Positions 11,887 to 21,032 of a DNA stretch of 64,000 nt are shown piece by piece. The DNA is from Paeniglutamicibacter psychrophenolicus. Lineage in GTDB: Bacteria > Actinomycetota > Actinomycetes > Actinomycetales > Micrococcaceae. The position numbers were made by a program, and so were the translations under genes. The notes under the pieces were generated by a model. It was given only the letters and a program-made list of their open reading frames with translations, was not told the DNA's origin and did no database searches. Position 1 is the stretch's first letter; each line of letters starts with the position of its first letter. The DNA lies in contig NZ_JAGIOE010000001.1 in the NCBI RefSeq assembly GCF_017876575.1, positions 4,320,443 through 4,384,442 of the forward strand. The letters are read 5' to 3'.

Positions 11887-13254
11887 CTAGTGGATCCGGT
11901 CCTCGAGCAGCTCGGTGACCAGCGCGGCGATCTCGGAGCGCTCGGAGCGGGTCAGGGTGACGTGCCCGAAGAGGTGGTGCCCCTTGAGCTGTTCGACCAC
12001 CGCCGCGACGCCGTCGTGCCGGCCCACCCGCAGGTTGTCGCGCTGGGCCACGTCGTGGGTGAGGATCACCTTGGAGTTCTGCCCGATCCGCGAAAGCACC
12101 GTGAGCAGCACGTTGCGCTCCAGCGACTGGGCCTCGTCCACGATCACGTAGGCGTCGTGCAGGGACCGGCCGCGGATGTGGGTCAGCGGCAGCACCTCGA
12201 GCATGCCCCGGCTCAAGACTTCGTCGATCGCGTTCTTGGAGACCACCGAGCCCAGGGTGTCGAACACCGCCTGGGCCCACGGGTTCATCTTGTCCGCCTC
12301 GGCGCCGGGCAGGTAGCCCAGTTCCTGGCCACCGACCGGGTAGAGCGGCCGGAAGACCATGATCTTGCGGTGTTCGCGGCGTTCCATGACCGCTTCGAGC
12401 CCGGCGCACAGCGCGAGCGCCGACTTGCCGGTCCCGGCCCGGCCGCCGAGCGAGACGATGCCGATTTCCTTGTCCATCAAAAGGTCCAGGGCCAGGCGCT
12501 GCTCGGCGGAACGCCCGCGCAGCCCGAAGGCCTCGCGGTCCCCGCGCACCAGGCGCACCAGGTGGTTCCGGTCCACCCTGCCCAGGGCCGAGCCGCGCGG
12601 GGAGTGCAGGATCAGCCCGGTGTTCACCGGCTGCTCGGCGGCCTCCTCGAGTTCCAGGGATTCCTCGGCGTAGAGCGCCGACATGTTTTCCTCGGACACG
12701 TTCATTTCATGGACGCCGGTCCAGCCCGAGTCCGCGATGAGTTCGTTGCGGTATTCCTCGGCGATCAGCCCCATGGCCGAGGCCTTGATGCGCATGGGCA
12801 TGTCCTTGGAGACCAGGGTGACATCCAGCCCCTCGTCCAGCAGCGACTTGGCCACGGCCAGGATCCTGGTGTCGTTGTCCGAGTTGCGGAAGCCCACCGG
12901 CAACACGTCCGGGGCAATGTGGTTCAGCTCGATGCGCAGGGTTCCGCCCTGCTTGCCCACCACCATGTCATTGGCCAGCCCGCCGTGCTTGGCCCCCAGG
13001 TCCTCCAGGGTCCGCAGCGCCTCGCGGGCGAAGAACCCCAGGGTAGGGTCGTTTCGCTTGTGCTCGAGTTCGCTGATCACCGTCAACGGCAGGACCACGT
13101 GGTGCTCGGCAAAGCGCAGCATGGCGTGCGGGTCCGCGATCAGCACCGAGGTGTCCAGGACGAAGGTGCGTGCACCCTCCTGGGCGGCCGGTTCGGTGGC
13201 GTCCGCAACGGATGCGGCGGGTGAGGTGGTTGGGTGTTCCTGGTTCGCTGCCAA
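11887..13254 (-). CDS. PhoH2-type protein: PIN domain fused to PhoH ATPase
   Basis: A 455-residue fusion of a PIN ribonuclease domain and a PhoH-family ATPase, the arrangement called PhoH2 in mycobacteria, where it has been described as an RNA helicase/RNase. The PIN domain opens with FVLDTSVLI (Asp34) after a disordered 28-residue lead. Further acidic residues sit in VISELEHK and the NDTRILAVA segment. The PhoH Walker A is GRAGTGKSA at residues 271-279, with a Walker B-like YVIVDEAQS later. The start is TTG 13254, supported by GAGGAG six bases upstream. It is transcribed alone or after uppS, which ends 187 bp away. Confidence 0.92.
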   Translation of the reverse strand: MAANQEHPTTSPAASVADATEPAAQEGARTFVLDTSVLIADPHAMLRFAEHHVVLPLTVISELEHKRNDPTLGFFAREALRTLEDLGAKHGGLANDMVVGKQGGTLRIELNHIAPDVLPVGFRNSDNDTRILAVAKSLLDEGLDVTLVSKDMPMRIKASAMGLIAEEYRNELIADSGWTGVHEMNVSEENMSALYAEESLELEEAAEQPVNTGLILHSPRGSALGRVDRNHLVRLVRGDREAFGLRGRSAEQRLALDLLMDKEIGIVSLGGRAGTGKSALALCAGLEAVMERREHRKIMVFRPLYPVGGQELGYLPGAEADKMNPWAQAVFDTLGSVVSKNAIDEVLSRGMLEVLPLTHIRGRSLHDAYVIVDEAQSLERNVLLTVLSRIGQNSKVILTHDVAQRDNLRVGRHDGVAAVVEQLKGHHLFGHVTLTRSERSEIAALVTELLEDRIH

Positions 13255-13441
13255 GTCTCGCTCCTCGCGGGGAGATGCTCCCCGAATCGGCGGGCGATGA
13301 CGGCCTCATCACCCGTTATTCCCCAACATACGCGCACATCAACGCGCAATTCTAGGGCACGTGGCGAGTCGTGATGAAGACGAGATTAAGGTTTCCCTCC
13401 CGCCCGGTGTCCGGGAGGTTGCCGCGCCGGGCGCGGCGGCC

Positions 13442-14203
13442 TCAGGAACCGAAGCGGCGCTGCCGGTCGGCGAAGTCGCGCAGCGCGCGCAGGAAGTCCA
13501 CGCGCCGGAAGTCCGGCCACAGCGCCTCGCAGAAGTAGAACTCCGAGTAGGCGCTCTGCCAGGTCAGGAATCCGGAGAGGCGCTGTTCGCCCGAGGTGCG
13601 GATGACCAGGTCCGGGTCCGGCTGTCCCTTGGTGTACAGGTGGGTGGCCAGCTGGTCAGGGTCCAGGCCCTCGGCGATCTGCGCCGCGTTCTGCCCGTTG
13701 GCGTGCCCCTGGAGCAGCAGCGCCTTGACCGCATCAACGATTTCCTGCCGGCCGCCGTAGCCCACGGCCACATTGACATGGATGCCGGTGACCCAGGCGG
13801 TGGAAGCCTCCAGCTCGCGCAGCTTGTTGGCCAGGTAGTCCGGCAGCAAGTCGAGGTTCCCGACGGGCTTGACGCGCACGGTCTTGGTTTCGCCCAGCCG
13901 GTCCAGGGTGTTGGCGATGATGCCCATGAGGTCATCGAGTTCCTGGCTGGAGCGGTTCATGTTGTCCGTGGAGAGCATGTAGAGCGTGACCAGGTTGATG
14001 TCCAGCTCCTGGCACCAGCCGAGGAATTCCAGGATCTTGTCCGCGCCGGCCTGGTGCCCGCTGGCGGTTGTCTGGCCCGAAAGCTTGGCCCAGCGGCGGT
14101 TCCCGTCCACGAGCACGCCAATATGTGCGGGCAACTTTTCCGGGGTCAAGAGACCCCGCAGCTGCCGCTCATAGAGCCGGTAGACGAATCCCGGTAGTTC
14201 CAC
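13442..14203 (-). CDS. uppS: cis-prenyltransferase (isoprenyl diphosphate synthase, UppS/Z-FPP synthase family)
   Basis: Condenses isopentenyl diphosphate onto allylic diphosphates with Z geometry, supplying short- or long-chain polyprenyl phosphates for cell-envelope synthesis. The 253-residue protein has all family regions: LVDGNRRWAK with catalytic Asp33, LSTDNMNRSS, HVNVAVGYGGRQEIVDA, and DLVIRTSGEQRLSGFLTWQSAYSEFYF. The DGNRRWA variant and overall look resemble mycobacterial Z-farnesyl diphosphate synthase, so the product may be a short chain rather than C50/C55; the sequence alone does not decide. The start is GTG 14203 with a GGAG seven bases upstream. Confidence 0.92.
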   Translation of the reverse strand: MELPGFVYRLYERQLRGLLTPEKLPAHIGVLVDGNRRWAKLSGQTTASGHQAGADKILEFLGWCQELDINLVTLYMLSTDNMNRSSQELDDLMGIIANTLDRLGETKTVRVKPVGNLDLLPDYLANKLRELEASTAWVTGIHVNVAVGYGGRQEIVDAVKALLLQGHANGQNAAQIAEGLDPDQLATHLYTKGQPDPDLVIRTSGEQRLSGFLTWQSAYSEFYFCEALWPDFRRVDFLRALRDFADRQRRFGS

Positions 14204-14408
14204 GGCGATACTCCTGCTTTGGATAGGGGGTGCATGCGGGCGGTCCCCAGGGACCGCATCCGTTGGTTAACGCTACCGGGTTCCACGGCCGGCGGGGCAT
14301 CATGACTCGGGCATTGTCCCGGGCAATACCCCACATCGCGCTCGCCGGGGTGCACGGAACCCGGGGTGTCTTGCGGCAAGAAGGCAGTAGACCTACCACG
14401 TGGCAAGT

Positions 14409-14420
14409 TAGGCTGGGTGC
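14409..14420 (+). promoter_or_regulatory. -10 box of a probable leaderless promoter for trhA
   Basis: TAGGCT at 14409-14414 ends 6 bases before ATG 14421, and no ribosome-binding site intervenes. A poor -35-like GTAGAC lies 16 bases upstream. Confidence 0.45.
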
Positions 14421-15101
14421 ATGACCCACCCCTCCGGAAACCGCTCCCGGCCACCGGTTCCGGCCCAGCCGGACAAGCCATTGCTGCGCGGCTGGATACA
14501 CGCGGCCACCGCCCCGCTGGCCCTGGCCGCGGGCATCGTGTTGGTGGTCCTGGCCCCGGCCGGAGCTGGCAAGATCACCAGTGCCGTCTTCGCGTTCACC
14601 GGGGTGCTGCTCTTCGGGGTCTCGGCGTTCTACCACCGCGGGAACTGGTCGCCGGCCACCACGCTGGTGCTCAAGCGGATCGACCACACCAACATCATGC
14701 TGCTGATCGCCGGCTCCTACACGCCGCTTGCCTGGGCATTGCTTCCACCGAAGTCCGCCACGATCCTGCTGGTCTCGATCTGGATCGGGGCACTGGCAGG
14801 GGTGGGTTTCCGGGTGTTCTACACCGATGCCCCGCGCTGGCTCTACACCCCGGTGTATGTGCTGCTGGGCCTGGCCTCGCTGCTGTTCATCGGGGACTTC
14901 TTTGCCGCGAGCCCGGCCGCGGCAATCCTGATCTGCACCGGCGGGGCCTTCTACATCGTCGGGGCGGTGTTCTACGCGAGCAAGGCCCCCAACCCGATTC
15001 CGGGCATCCTGGGGTTCCACGAACTCTTCCATGCGTGCACGCTCGTCGGCTTTGCCTGCCATTTCACCGCGATCACCATGGCGGTGCTGGGCACCGCCTA
15101 A
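14421..15101 (+). CDS. trhA: TrhA/hemolysin III family membrane protein
   Basis: A 226-residue seven-helix membrane protein of the PAQR/hemolysin III family. Members are linked to membrane fluidity homeostasis; the hemolysin name is historical. The family histidines and acidic residues are present: SAFYHRGNW, RIDHTNIMLLIAGSYTP and FHELFHACTLVGFACHF, which in PAQR proteins form a metal site in the membrane. The first 24 residues are polar and Pro-rich. The stop codon overlaps that of the convergent DUF255 gene by four bases. Confidence 0.9.
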   Translation: MTHPSGNRSRPPVPAQPDKPLLRGWIHAATAPLALAAGIVLVVLAPAGAGKITSAVFAFTGVLLFGVSAFYHRGNWSPATTLVLKRIDHTNIMLLIAGSYTPLAWALLPPKSATILLVSIWIGALAGVGFRVFYTDAPRWLYTPVYVLLGLASLLFIGDFFAASPAAAILICTGGAFYIVGAVFYASKAPNPIPGILGFHELFHACTLVGFACHFTAITMAVLGTA

Positions 15102-17323
15102 GCGCCCTGCCCGCCGCGGGCAAGACCGGGCACGATCAGGGCCGCCAGCGAGGGGATGTCGCTGACCGGTGCATGGCAGATTCCGCCACGGCACACATAA
15201 AGCCGCAGCTGGCCCTTGGGCCCTGCGGGATATCCGGCCGTCTGGGTTCCGGTGCTTCCCGAGCCCAGCTGGGACAGCCCCGCCAATACTCCCAGGCGCA
15301 CGGCGGACCGGCGCTCGACCTCGGTTCCGCCGGCCACGGCCAGCTCGGTGCTCGATCCGTGGAGGAACCGGGCGACCACACCCAGGGCGCTGCCGACCGC
15401 CTGCGGTGCCCGTTCGGCCAACGCCGGGACGAACCCCAGCAGCATGCGCACCACAGCCAGGTCGGCCTCGCTGCGCACGAACCCGGGATCCGTTTCCGCG
15501 GAGCCAAGCTGCAGGCGGCCGGCCCTGTCCAGCAAGGCCGCGGCCAGCAGCGAGGTGGCCGCCGGCACCGCATCGTCAAGCGCCTCGGCACTGCTGGCGC
15601 CCCCGCGCACGGCCTGCACCCGCGGGTCGTTGGCTGCGCTGTCGCGCGGCCGTCCATCCTGTAGGAAGATTTTTTGCGCGGAGGCCAGCACCTCGTCGGC
15701 CCTCGCAAACCACTCCGGCTCCCCCGTGGCAACCCCCAGCGACTGGAATCCCAGGGCGACCCCCGCGTAGTCCTCGAGCACGGCGTCGATGGCCGTGTTC
15801 GCCTGGCCCTGGTGGCTGATGCGGTGGAGCACTCCCCCGGCGCTCGCGGTCGCCGGAGCCCAGTGCACCGCATGGAGGTAGGCGGCCGCCCCGGTGGCGA
15901 GCTCCAGCATGCGCGGTTCGCGCAGCAGCACCGCAGCCACGGCCAGCGAGGCGATGGCCAGGCCGTTCCACCCGGCAACGACCTTGTCGTCGCGGCCCGG
16001 CTGCACGCGCTTGGCACGCTCGGCATCCAGGGCCGCAAAGGCCCTGGCCAGTTCCGGCCACTCGAACAAGCTGGGGGTTCGCGAAAGCGCAATGGTCATG
16101 GGCGCATCCTGCCGCGGGAGGCTTGCCGCCCGGGCATCCTCGGCGGGGAGCCTGGCGCCCTCCCACAGCTGCCAGAAGACGTTGCCCTTCGCCGGAAGCG
16201 CATCGGGACGCGGCCCTGCCCGGTTCCCGCTTGGTTCGCCGAGGATCCGGGCGACCTCGGCCCGGGTGAAGACGTAGGTGGCACCCTCGTGGTGGGTTCC
16301 GTCGGGCATCACGGTGTCGGCGTCGATCGAGGAGGCGAAGCCGCCGCCGGGAAGCAGCATCCGGTCCTCCAGCCACCTGGATATGCCCATGGCCGAGACC
16401 CGGCACAGCTTGGCCACCTCGGGATCGGGCAGCTGCACGGCCGCCCGGGCATAGAGGCCCAGGAGCTGGGCATTGTCGTACAGCATCTTCTCGAAGTGCG
16501 GGATCTTCCACCCGGGGTCCACGCAGTATCGGGCAAAGCCGCCGCCAAGGTGGTCGGCCAGGGCGCTGCGGGCCATGGTTTCCAGGGTGTCCGAGGCCAG
16601 CGCGGTGGCCTGGCCGGCCGCCGATCCCAGGCCCAGCCCGGCGCGCAAGAGGAAGTCCAGCACGGGGCTGGGCGGGAACTTGGGTGCCGGCGCAAACCCG
16701 CCGGTTGGATCCTGCAAGGTGGCCAGCTTGTTCACGGCCGCGGACACGACCGGCGCCAGCGCGGAGCCATTGCTGCCGGTGGGCAGCGGCAGGGCGCGGG
16801 AGAACAGCTTGGCCTGTCCCCCGGCCACGGATCCCAGGTGGTCGGCGAGGGTCGTCGCCTGCAGTTCGAGGGCGTCCCGCCGGTTCACCCAGGCATCGGT
16901 GACGGCCTCGAGCACCTGCCCGAAGGAGGGCATGCCGGGGCGCGGGGTCGGCGGGAAGTAGGTTCCGGCGTGGATGGCGCGTCCGTCCGGGAGCGTGAAC
17001 ACGCTCATGGGCCAGCCTCCGGCCCCGGTGAGGGTTTGCGTGGCGGCCATGTAGGCCTCGTCGACGGCGGGATGCTCCTCGCGGTCGACCTTGATCGGCA
17101 CGAAGTGTTTGTTGAGGTATGCGCCGACCCCGGGATCGTCAAAGGATTCGGCGGCCATCACGTGGCACCAGTGGCAGGCCGCGTAGCCGATGGACAAGAA
17201 GACCGGGATGTCGCGCGCCTTGGCCTCGGCGAAGGCCTCGTCGCCGTAGGGCCACCAGTCCACCGGTTGGTGGGCATGCTGGCGCAGGTATGCGGAGGCA
17301 CTGGAGGCGATTCGTTGTCCCAT
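15098..17323 (-). CDS. DUF255 thioredoxin-fold protein (YyaL/SPATA20 family)
   Basis: A 741-residue protein combining an N-terminal thioredoxin-like domain (about residues 1-165) with a C-terminal (alpha/alpha)6-barrel resembling glycosidases/epimerases. The redox-type motif CHWC (Cys50, Cys53) lies in GYAACHWCHVMAAESF, the hallmark of the family. Further conserved segments are KVDREEHPAVD and FTLPDGRAIHAGTYFPP. Its biochemical role is unknown. The start is ATG 17323 with GGGGAG about 10 bases upstream; the open frame to 17374 runs into the neighbouring promoter. It is probably the last native gene before the accessory insertion at 17.34-20.6 kb. Confidence 0.9.
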   Translation of the reverse strand: MGQRIASSASAYLRQHAHQPVDWWPYGDEAFAEAKARDIPVFLSIGYAACHWCHVMAAESFDDPGVGAYLNKHFVPIKVDREEHPAVDEAYMAATQTLTGAGGWPMSVFTLPDGRAIHAGTYFPPTPRPGMPSFGQVLEAVTDAWVNRRDALELQATTLADHLGSVAGGQAKLFSRALPLPTGSNGSALAPVVSAAVNKLATLQDPTGGFAPAPKFPPSPVLDFLLRAGLGLGSAAGQATALASDTLETMARSALADHLGGGFARYCVDPGWKIPHFEKMLYDNAQLLGLYARAAVQLPDPEVAKLCRVSAMGISRWLEDRMLLPGGGFASSIDADTVMPDGTHHEGATYVFTRAEVARILGEPSGNRAGPRPDALPAKGNVFWQLWEGARLPAEDARAASLPRQDAPMTIALSRTPSLFEWPELARAFAALDAERAKRVQPGRDDKVVAGWNGLAIASLAVAAVLLREPRMLELATGAAAYLHAVHWAPATASAGGVLHRISHQGQANTAIDAVLEDYAGVALGFQSLGVATGEPEWFARADEVLASAQKIFLQDGRPRDSAANDPRVQAVRGGASSAEALDDAVPAATSLLAAALLDRAGRLQLGSAETDPGFVRSEADLAVVRMLLGFVPALAERAPQAVGSALGVVARFLHGSSTELAVAGGTEVERRSAVRLGVLAGLSQLGSGSTGTQTAGYPAGPKGQLRLYVCRGGICHAPVSDIPSLAALIVPGLARGGQGA

Positions 17324-17389
17324 GCCTACAGTCTCCCCCACCAACGCTCTTGAAGTCGTGGCCCGTAAAATCATGCATATACCTGATGT

Positions 17390-17424
17390 TTGACTGTAGA
17401 ACCCATAGGTTCTAAATTGAAAAC
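17390..17424 (+). promoter_or_regulatory. higBA promoter with embedded palindromic operator
   Basis: TTGACT (17390-17395), a 17-base spacer and TAAATT (17413-17418) form a good sigma-70-type promoter. The perfect dyad TAGAACC-CATA-GGTTCTA (17397-17414) fills the spacer and touches the -10, where a bound antitoxin would block RNA polymerase. ATG 17425 follows the -10 by 6 bases, so the transcript would be leaderless. Confidence 0.7.
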
Positions 17425-17774
17425 ATGTGGAGCGTCGACCTTGAGCTGATCGCCGGGTGGCTCGTTTCGCTTGATGTCGATTCTCGGGAGCAGGTCATTG
17501 CCGCCATCCAGCTCGTGGAGGACCGCGGCCCGCAATTGGGCCGTCCGTCGTGGACAGCGTAAATAATTCGCGTCATGCGAACATGAAGGAATTACGGCCG
17601 GGCTCATCGGGCAGATCTGAACTTCGCGTTCTTTTCGCCTTCGACCCCCTGCGACAAGCGATCATGTTCATCGCAGGCGACAAGGCCGGAAACTGGGATC
17701 GCTGGTACAAGAAAAACATCCCCGTTGCTGACGATTTGTTCGACGACCACCTACGCTCATTGAAAGGAAAATGA
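17425..17774 (+). pseudogene. HigB/RelE-like toxin (Gp49-like), frameshifted
   Basis: Toxins of this family are ribosome-dependent mRNA endonucleases. The first frame starts at ATG 17425 (MWSVDLELIAGWLVSLD) and runs to GRPSWTA, then a stop at 17560-17562. The family C terminus continues in another frame from about 17547: VDSVNNSRHANMKEL, then RVLFAFDPLRQAIMFIAGDK and RWYKKNIPVADDLFDDHL. Restoring one base near 17547-17549 would give GRPLVDSVNN and a full protein of about 116 residues, so this looks like a single-base deletion. Its end overlaps the antitoxin ATG. A sequencing error or recoding cannot be excluded. Confidence 0.8.
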
Positions 17775-18085
17775 CCGTCATGGCAATGTCACTAAAGGAC
17801 TTCCTCGCAGAGCACCCCGTGGACTTGGAACGAGTCGAGGCACACAAGGAGCGGATGCTTGCTGAGGTCCGCGCCTACCGGCTCCGTGAGCTGCGCGAAG
17901 CAGCAGGAATGACGCAGGAGCAAGTCGCCACCCGGATTGGCGTCTCCCAGCGCCAGGTCTCCAAGATCGAGCACGGAAATTTGGAGAACTCCAAAGTCGG
18001 GACCATTCGTGGCTATATGGAAGCCGTCGGTGGAAACCTCACCATCGAGTACGTGATCGGCGACGCACGCGTCCAAATCGCCTAA
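17771..18085 (+). CDS. HigA-like antitoxin, XRE-family DNA-binding protein
   Basis: A 104-residue helix-turn-helix protein expected to neutralise the upstream HigB-like toxin and repress their shared promoter. The XRE domain spans about residues 37-92 (LREAAGMTQEQVATRIGVSQ, then SKIEHGNLENSKVGTI). It ends with the GGNLTIEYVIGD strand common in this antitoxin family. ATG 17771 overlaps the toxin stop (ATGA), the usual translational coupling; an ATG at 17780 is an alternative start. The gene is intact although the toxin is broken. Confidence 0.88.
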   Translation: MTVMAMSLKDFLAEHPVDLERVEAHKERMLAEVRAYRLRELREAAGMTQEQVATRIGVSQRQVSKIEHGNLENSKVGTIRGYMEAVGGNLTIEYVIGDARVQIA

Positions 18086-18637
18086 GGGCAACTCCGGCGA
18101 TGGGTTCATGAATTGAGAACTCACGGCGGACATGGCTTCGACGCTCGGTGTGCTCGTCGCCCTCGCAAGTGCCGTCGCCACAGTCGTGTTCGGCGTGCGC
18201 GCTGAGTTCGGTGCCGCTACACGATCCGAACACGCAGCTGCCCTGAGCGATCCGAGCGCCCGCTGTGCCGTCGTGTTGCACCCGAATGCCAAACCCGCAG
18301 CAATTCCATACCGCGCTGGTCGATGACATACGTCGCGAGGGAGCACACGCCCCCGCTGCCCGAGGTGGTGGCCCTGCATGGAGCAGGCTACGACAAGCGC
18401 CGGGTCGCGCATCTATCTTGGACATCGATCATCCAGGGGTAGCATGGGGAGACTTGGACGCGGACGGGGTGAATATCTCGGCCCCGCGCAGCGCCGCCAG
18501 GCTGTTCACCCGAGGCCGGGGATTTCGAACTGATGCGGGAACGCGGCGGGCTGAGCCTGGAACAGGAACGCATCGGCTGGGCGCACGCGCTGCAGGCCAC
18601 TCGACGCACGCTGCCAGCCGGCTGGCTGGCTGGCGCC
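18086..18637. other. gene-free gap with possible degenerate coding remnants
   Basis: About 550 bases without an intact gene between the antitoxin and the pRiA4b-like gene. Short protein-like stretches occur on the plus strand in different frames. One around 18420-18510 reads DIDHPGVAWGDLDADG, and another from 18521 reads DFELMRERGGLSLEQERIGW and continues for about 40 codons. They may be pieces of one decayed gene broken by frameshifts. I cannot name it. Confidence 0.4.
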
Positions 18638-20497
18638 CTAGACCCTCAGCTGCAGCGCAAAGGCCGCGTCGATGCGTTTAGCATCAAAATCCGACTCGTC
18701 AAATAACATGCCCTCGGACAGTCCCAGCATGTCTCGTACGTGCTCGAAATCCTCGTGGCTTGAATCGTTGCTGACTTCAATGGCGTGGTACCAGCCCGGG
18801 ATTCCGCCGATGTCGTCTACCGGGGCGCGCATGCGCCCACCGGTGCAACGCACGGCTTGCCCCGCGGGCGAGTCGATAATTTTCTCCACCATGATCTTGT
18901 GTCGCCAGCTGTCGCCAAAATCGTAGTTGTAGTAGATCTTGTCCTTTGGCCTGCCCACCAGCTGGCCCAGGGTGTAGTCCCACTCATCGAGCGTTTCTTC
19001 AAGTTCCATGTCGGGATCGGAGAACCTCTGGCTCTCTCCGTACGGTCCGGCGAATGGGAGCTCGAAATCATGCAGGTGGCTGTTGTCCCACTCGAAGGCG
19101 ACCTGCAGCGCGACATGCAGATCAGCCAGGGACATCGTGGCGGGCACCACCAGCCGGCGCCATACCGGAGGTTGCATGTGTTCCAGATCCACGCGCAGCT
19201 GCAGGCTCTTGCCGTCGGGCACCAGTGCGTCGAGTTCGAGCCGGTCGGTTTCCCCCAACTCGGCCAATCCGGGCATGTTCCCCGTGGACCCCGGGCCAAA
19301 GACCTCCTTGATCATGCCCACCATCTTGGCGGGATCGACATTGGAGAGCTGCTCGTCCATTACATACATCGAGAACAAGTCATAGCTTCGAGTGAAAGCC
19401 GGATCCGCGCGGTAGTGCGTATCGATCTGGACCACGCCAAGCTCCGCAAGTTCCTCAAGCATGTCGCACAGGGCCTGGAGGGAAGGATCGGCCGCCACAT
19501 CGCTCGTGGCGAAGACTTCGGGCCTGGAGGAATACAACGCGGCATCCAGAATCTGCATAAGGCTACCGCGCAATGCAGCACCGTTGATTCGGTCATGCTC
19601 CACGATCCAGTCGCCGTAGGACATCATGAAGGCCCCGATGAATTCGGCGACGATATCGCGATTTTCTTCCGAAACCTCGCCGTCGAGGAAATCCCGGGCG
19701 TACAGGCCCTGCGTTGCCCATGCCTTGTCCACCTCGATTAGCTCGCATTCAAGCAGCGAATCCCAGATCAGCTGAAGCCGCTTGACCGCTTTCATGGAAC
19801 CTGCATAGGGGGCCAGGTCGTCCTGGCCTTCGGTGCCAAGCCCGGGAAGGGTGGCTTCGGTCGGCTGCTTCGAGGTGCGAATCGCCACCCCGGCAACGGC
19901 CGCCGCTTCAACGAGCTCCTTTTTGGGCAGGCCACCCGAGGCCGTTAGCTCGCGCCCCGCATCAACCCATGCCAGGAGCTGGCGAGCATACCGAACCAGC
20001 GGCATTGCATTGAAGACCTCGAAGGACTCGGCATCACTGACCGTGGGAAGTTCCTCATGCTCCTCGCTGCCAGCGGGCCCGCCTTCGACGACGGCATGGA
20101 GCGCGTCAAAAGCTTGTTCGGAACCAGTCCAGCGTTTCTGTTCCTGGAGGAAATGCAGGTACGCGTCAAAGGTGCTCTTGAAGATTTGTCCGCTCATCGC
20201 CGCGCCGTCGGCCTGGGCGGCCTCGGCCAGCACCACTGCAAACTTGTCCGGGGCAAACTCCGTTGTGGACGCCTGACCGGTCGAGTCCGCATACCTGTCT
20301 ATGAGGTGGTGGAGTCGTTCGAGCGTCACCAGGGCAATGTCCCGGTCGACCCCGTAGGATGCGATGATCCAGTTCATGAAGGTGCCGGCCAAGACGTCGA
20401 TCCCTGCCTTGGCCCGAACCCGTGGAATCGAAACGATCTCCCGCTTGACAGCGCGCTTGGGCTTGGACTGTTTCTTGCGGCTTTTGCTTTTCGCCAT
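18638..20497 (-). CDS. plasmid pRiA4b ORF-3-like family protein
   Basis: A 619-residue protein whose last 190 or so residues are a pRiA4b ORF-3/IS1096-TnpR-like domain. Its recognisable pieces are LRVDLEHMQPPVWRRLVVP, ADLHVALQVAFEWDNSHLHDF, YNYDFGDSWRHKIMVEKI, and CTGGRMRAPVDDIGGIPGWY. This domain occurs in plasmid and transposon-associated proteins; its biochemical role is not established. The N terminus is a Lys/Arg-rich tail (MAKSKSRKKQSKPKRAVKRE) followed by a long helical region. ATG 20497 has a GGAG six bases upstream. Together with the adjoining TA pair it suggests an acquired segment. Confidence 0.85.
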   Translation of the reverse strand: MAKSKSRKKQSKPKRAVKREIVSIPRVRAKAGIDVLAGTFMNWIIASYGVDRDIALVTLERLHHLIDRYADSTGQASTTEFAPDKFAVVLAEAAQADGAAMSGQIFKSTFDAYLHFLQEQKRWTGSEQAFDALHAVVEGGPAGSEEHEELPTVSDAESFEVFNAMPLVRYARQLLAWVDAGRELTASGGLPKKELVEAAAVAGVAIRTSKQPTEATLPGLGTEGQDDLAPYAGSMKAVKRLQLIWDSLLECELIEVDKAWATQGLYARDFLDGEVSEENRDIVAEFIGAFMMSYGDWIVEHDRINGAALRGSLMQILDAALYSSRPEVFATSDVAADPSLQALCDMLEELAELGVVQIDTHYRADPAFTRSYDLFSMYVMDEQLSNVDPAKMVGMIKEVFGPGSTGNMPGLAELGETDRLELDALVPDGKSLQLRVDLEHMQPPVWRRLVVPATMSLADLHVALQVAFEWDNSHLHDFELPFAGPYGESQRFSDPDMELEETLDEWDYTLGQLVGRPKDKIYYNYDFGDSWRHKIMVEKIIDSPAGQAVRCTGGRMRAPVDDIGGIPGWYHAIEVSNDSSHEDFEHVRDMLGLSEGMLFDESDFDAKRIDAAFALQLRV

Positions 20498-20652
20498 TCC
20501 GGCTCCACTCTTGATCCGCCTGCACCTGCGACACCCGGAACGCACCTGCAAGCAGCTGATAACGACTCCGAACAAGGTTACACGGCGTCATTCAGCATCC
20601 CCCGAGTGTCTCTGCCGGGCGCCGGCTGTCGGTGCGGCCCCCACGTATGGGT

Positions 20653-20686
20653 ACGGCCCCGGCTGAGAAAAATCCGCCGGGGCCGT
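20653..20686 (-). terminator. hairpin terminator after the mca-side genes
   Basis: A 10-bp perfect stem (20653-20662 with 20677-20686) closes a 14-base loop carrying a run of A/T. It lies just past the stop of the small membrane protein gene read on the minus strand. Confidence 0.6.
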
Positions 20687-20708
20687 GCCTTGGATGATTC
20701 GGCGCGTT

Positions 20709-20981
20709 TTAGCGCGCGGGGGTGTCGCCCGGTTCGTCGGGCTGGATTTCCTTGCCCTTGTCCACCAGCTCCTGCTGGCGTGCTTCGGCTTCGCCCTGGT
20801 AACGGACCCGGCGGATGCGGCGGGTCATGTCACGGATCAGGAAAATGGTGACGATGACGACCGCTGCGGTGGCAACAAAGCCAACGAAGCCCGGGCCGAT
20901 GTTCTGGGCGGCGTCCCCCACGGGCGCGCCGGGTACCGGGGACGGACTAACGGAGGCTGCATACAGCAGTAACGAATACAC
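20709..20981 (-). CDS. small single-pass membrane protein
   Basis: A 90-residue protein of unknown function. One transmembrane helix spans about residues 29-50 (GPGFVGFVATAAVVIVTIFL), followed by a basic stop-transfer segment RDMTRRIRRVRYQ and a charged, Glu/Lys-rich cytoplasmic tail. It lies 51 bp downstream of mca on the same strand, so the two may be co-transcribed; a link to mycothiol metabolism is only positional. Confidence 0.7.
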   Translation of the reverse strand: MYSLLLYAASVSPSPVPGAPVGDAAQNIGPGFVGFVATAAVVIVTIFLIRDMTRRIRRVRYQGEAEARQQELVDKGKEIQPDEPGDTPAR

Positions 20982-21032
20982 GCGCGGGGCTCTTTCTGAA
21001 AAAGTTGGCGACCGGATTCACCGGCACGCTAC

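Noticed and set aside
18086-18637. Several short frames that might be called separate small genes
   Set aside because: None has a ribosome-binding site and a recognisable fold; better described as one degenerate stretch.
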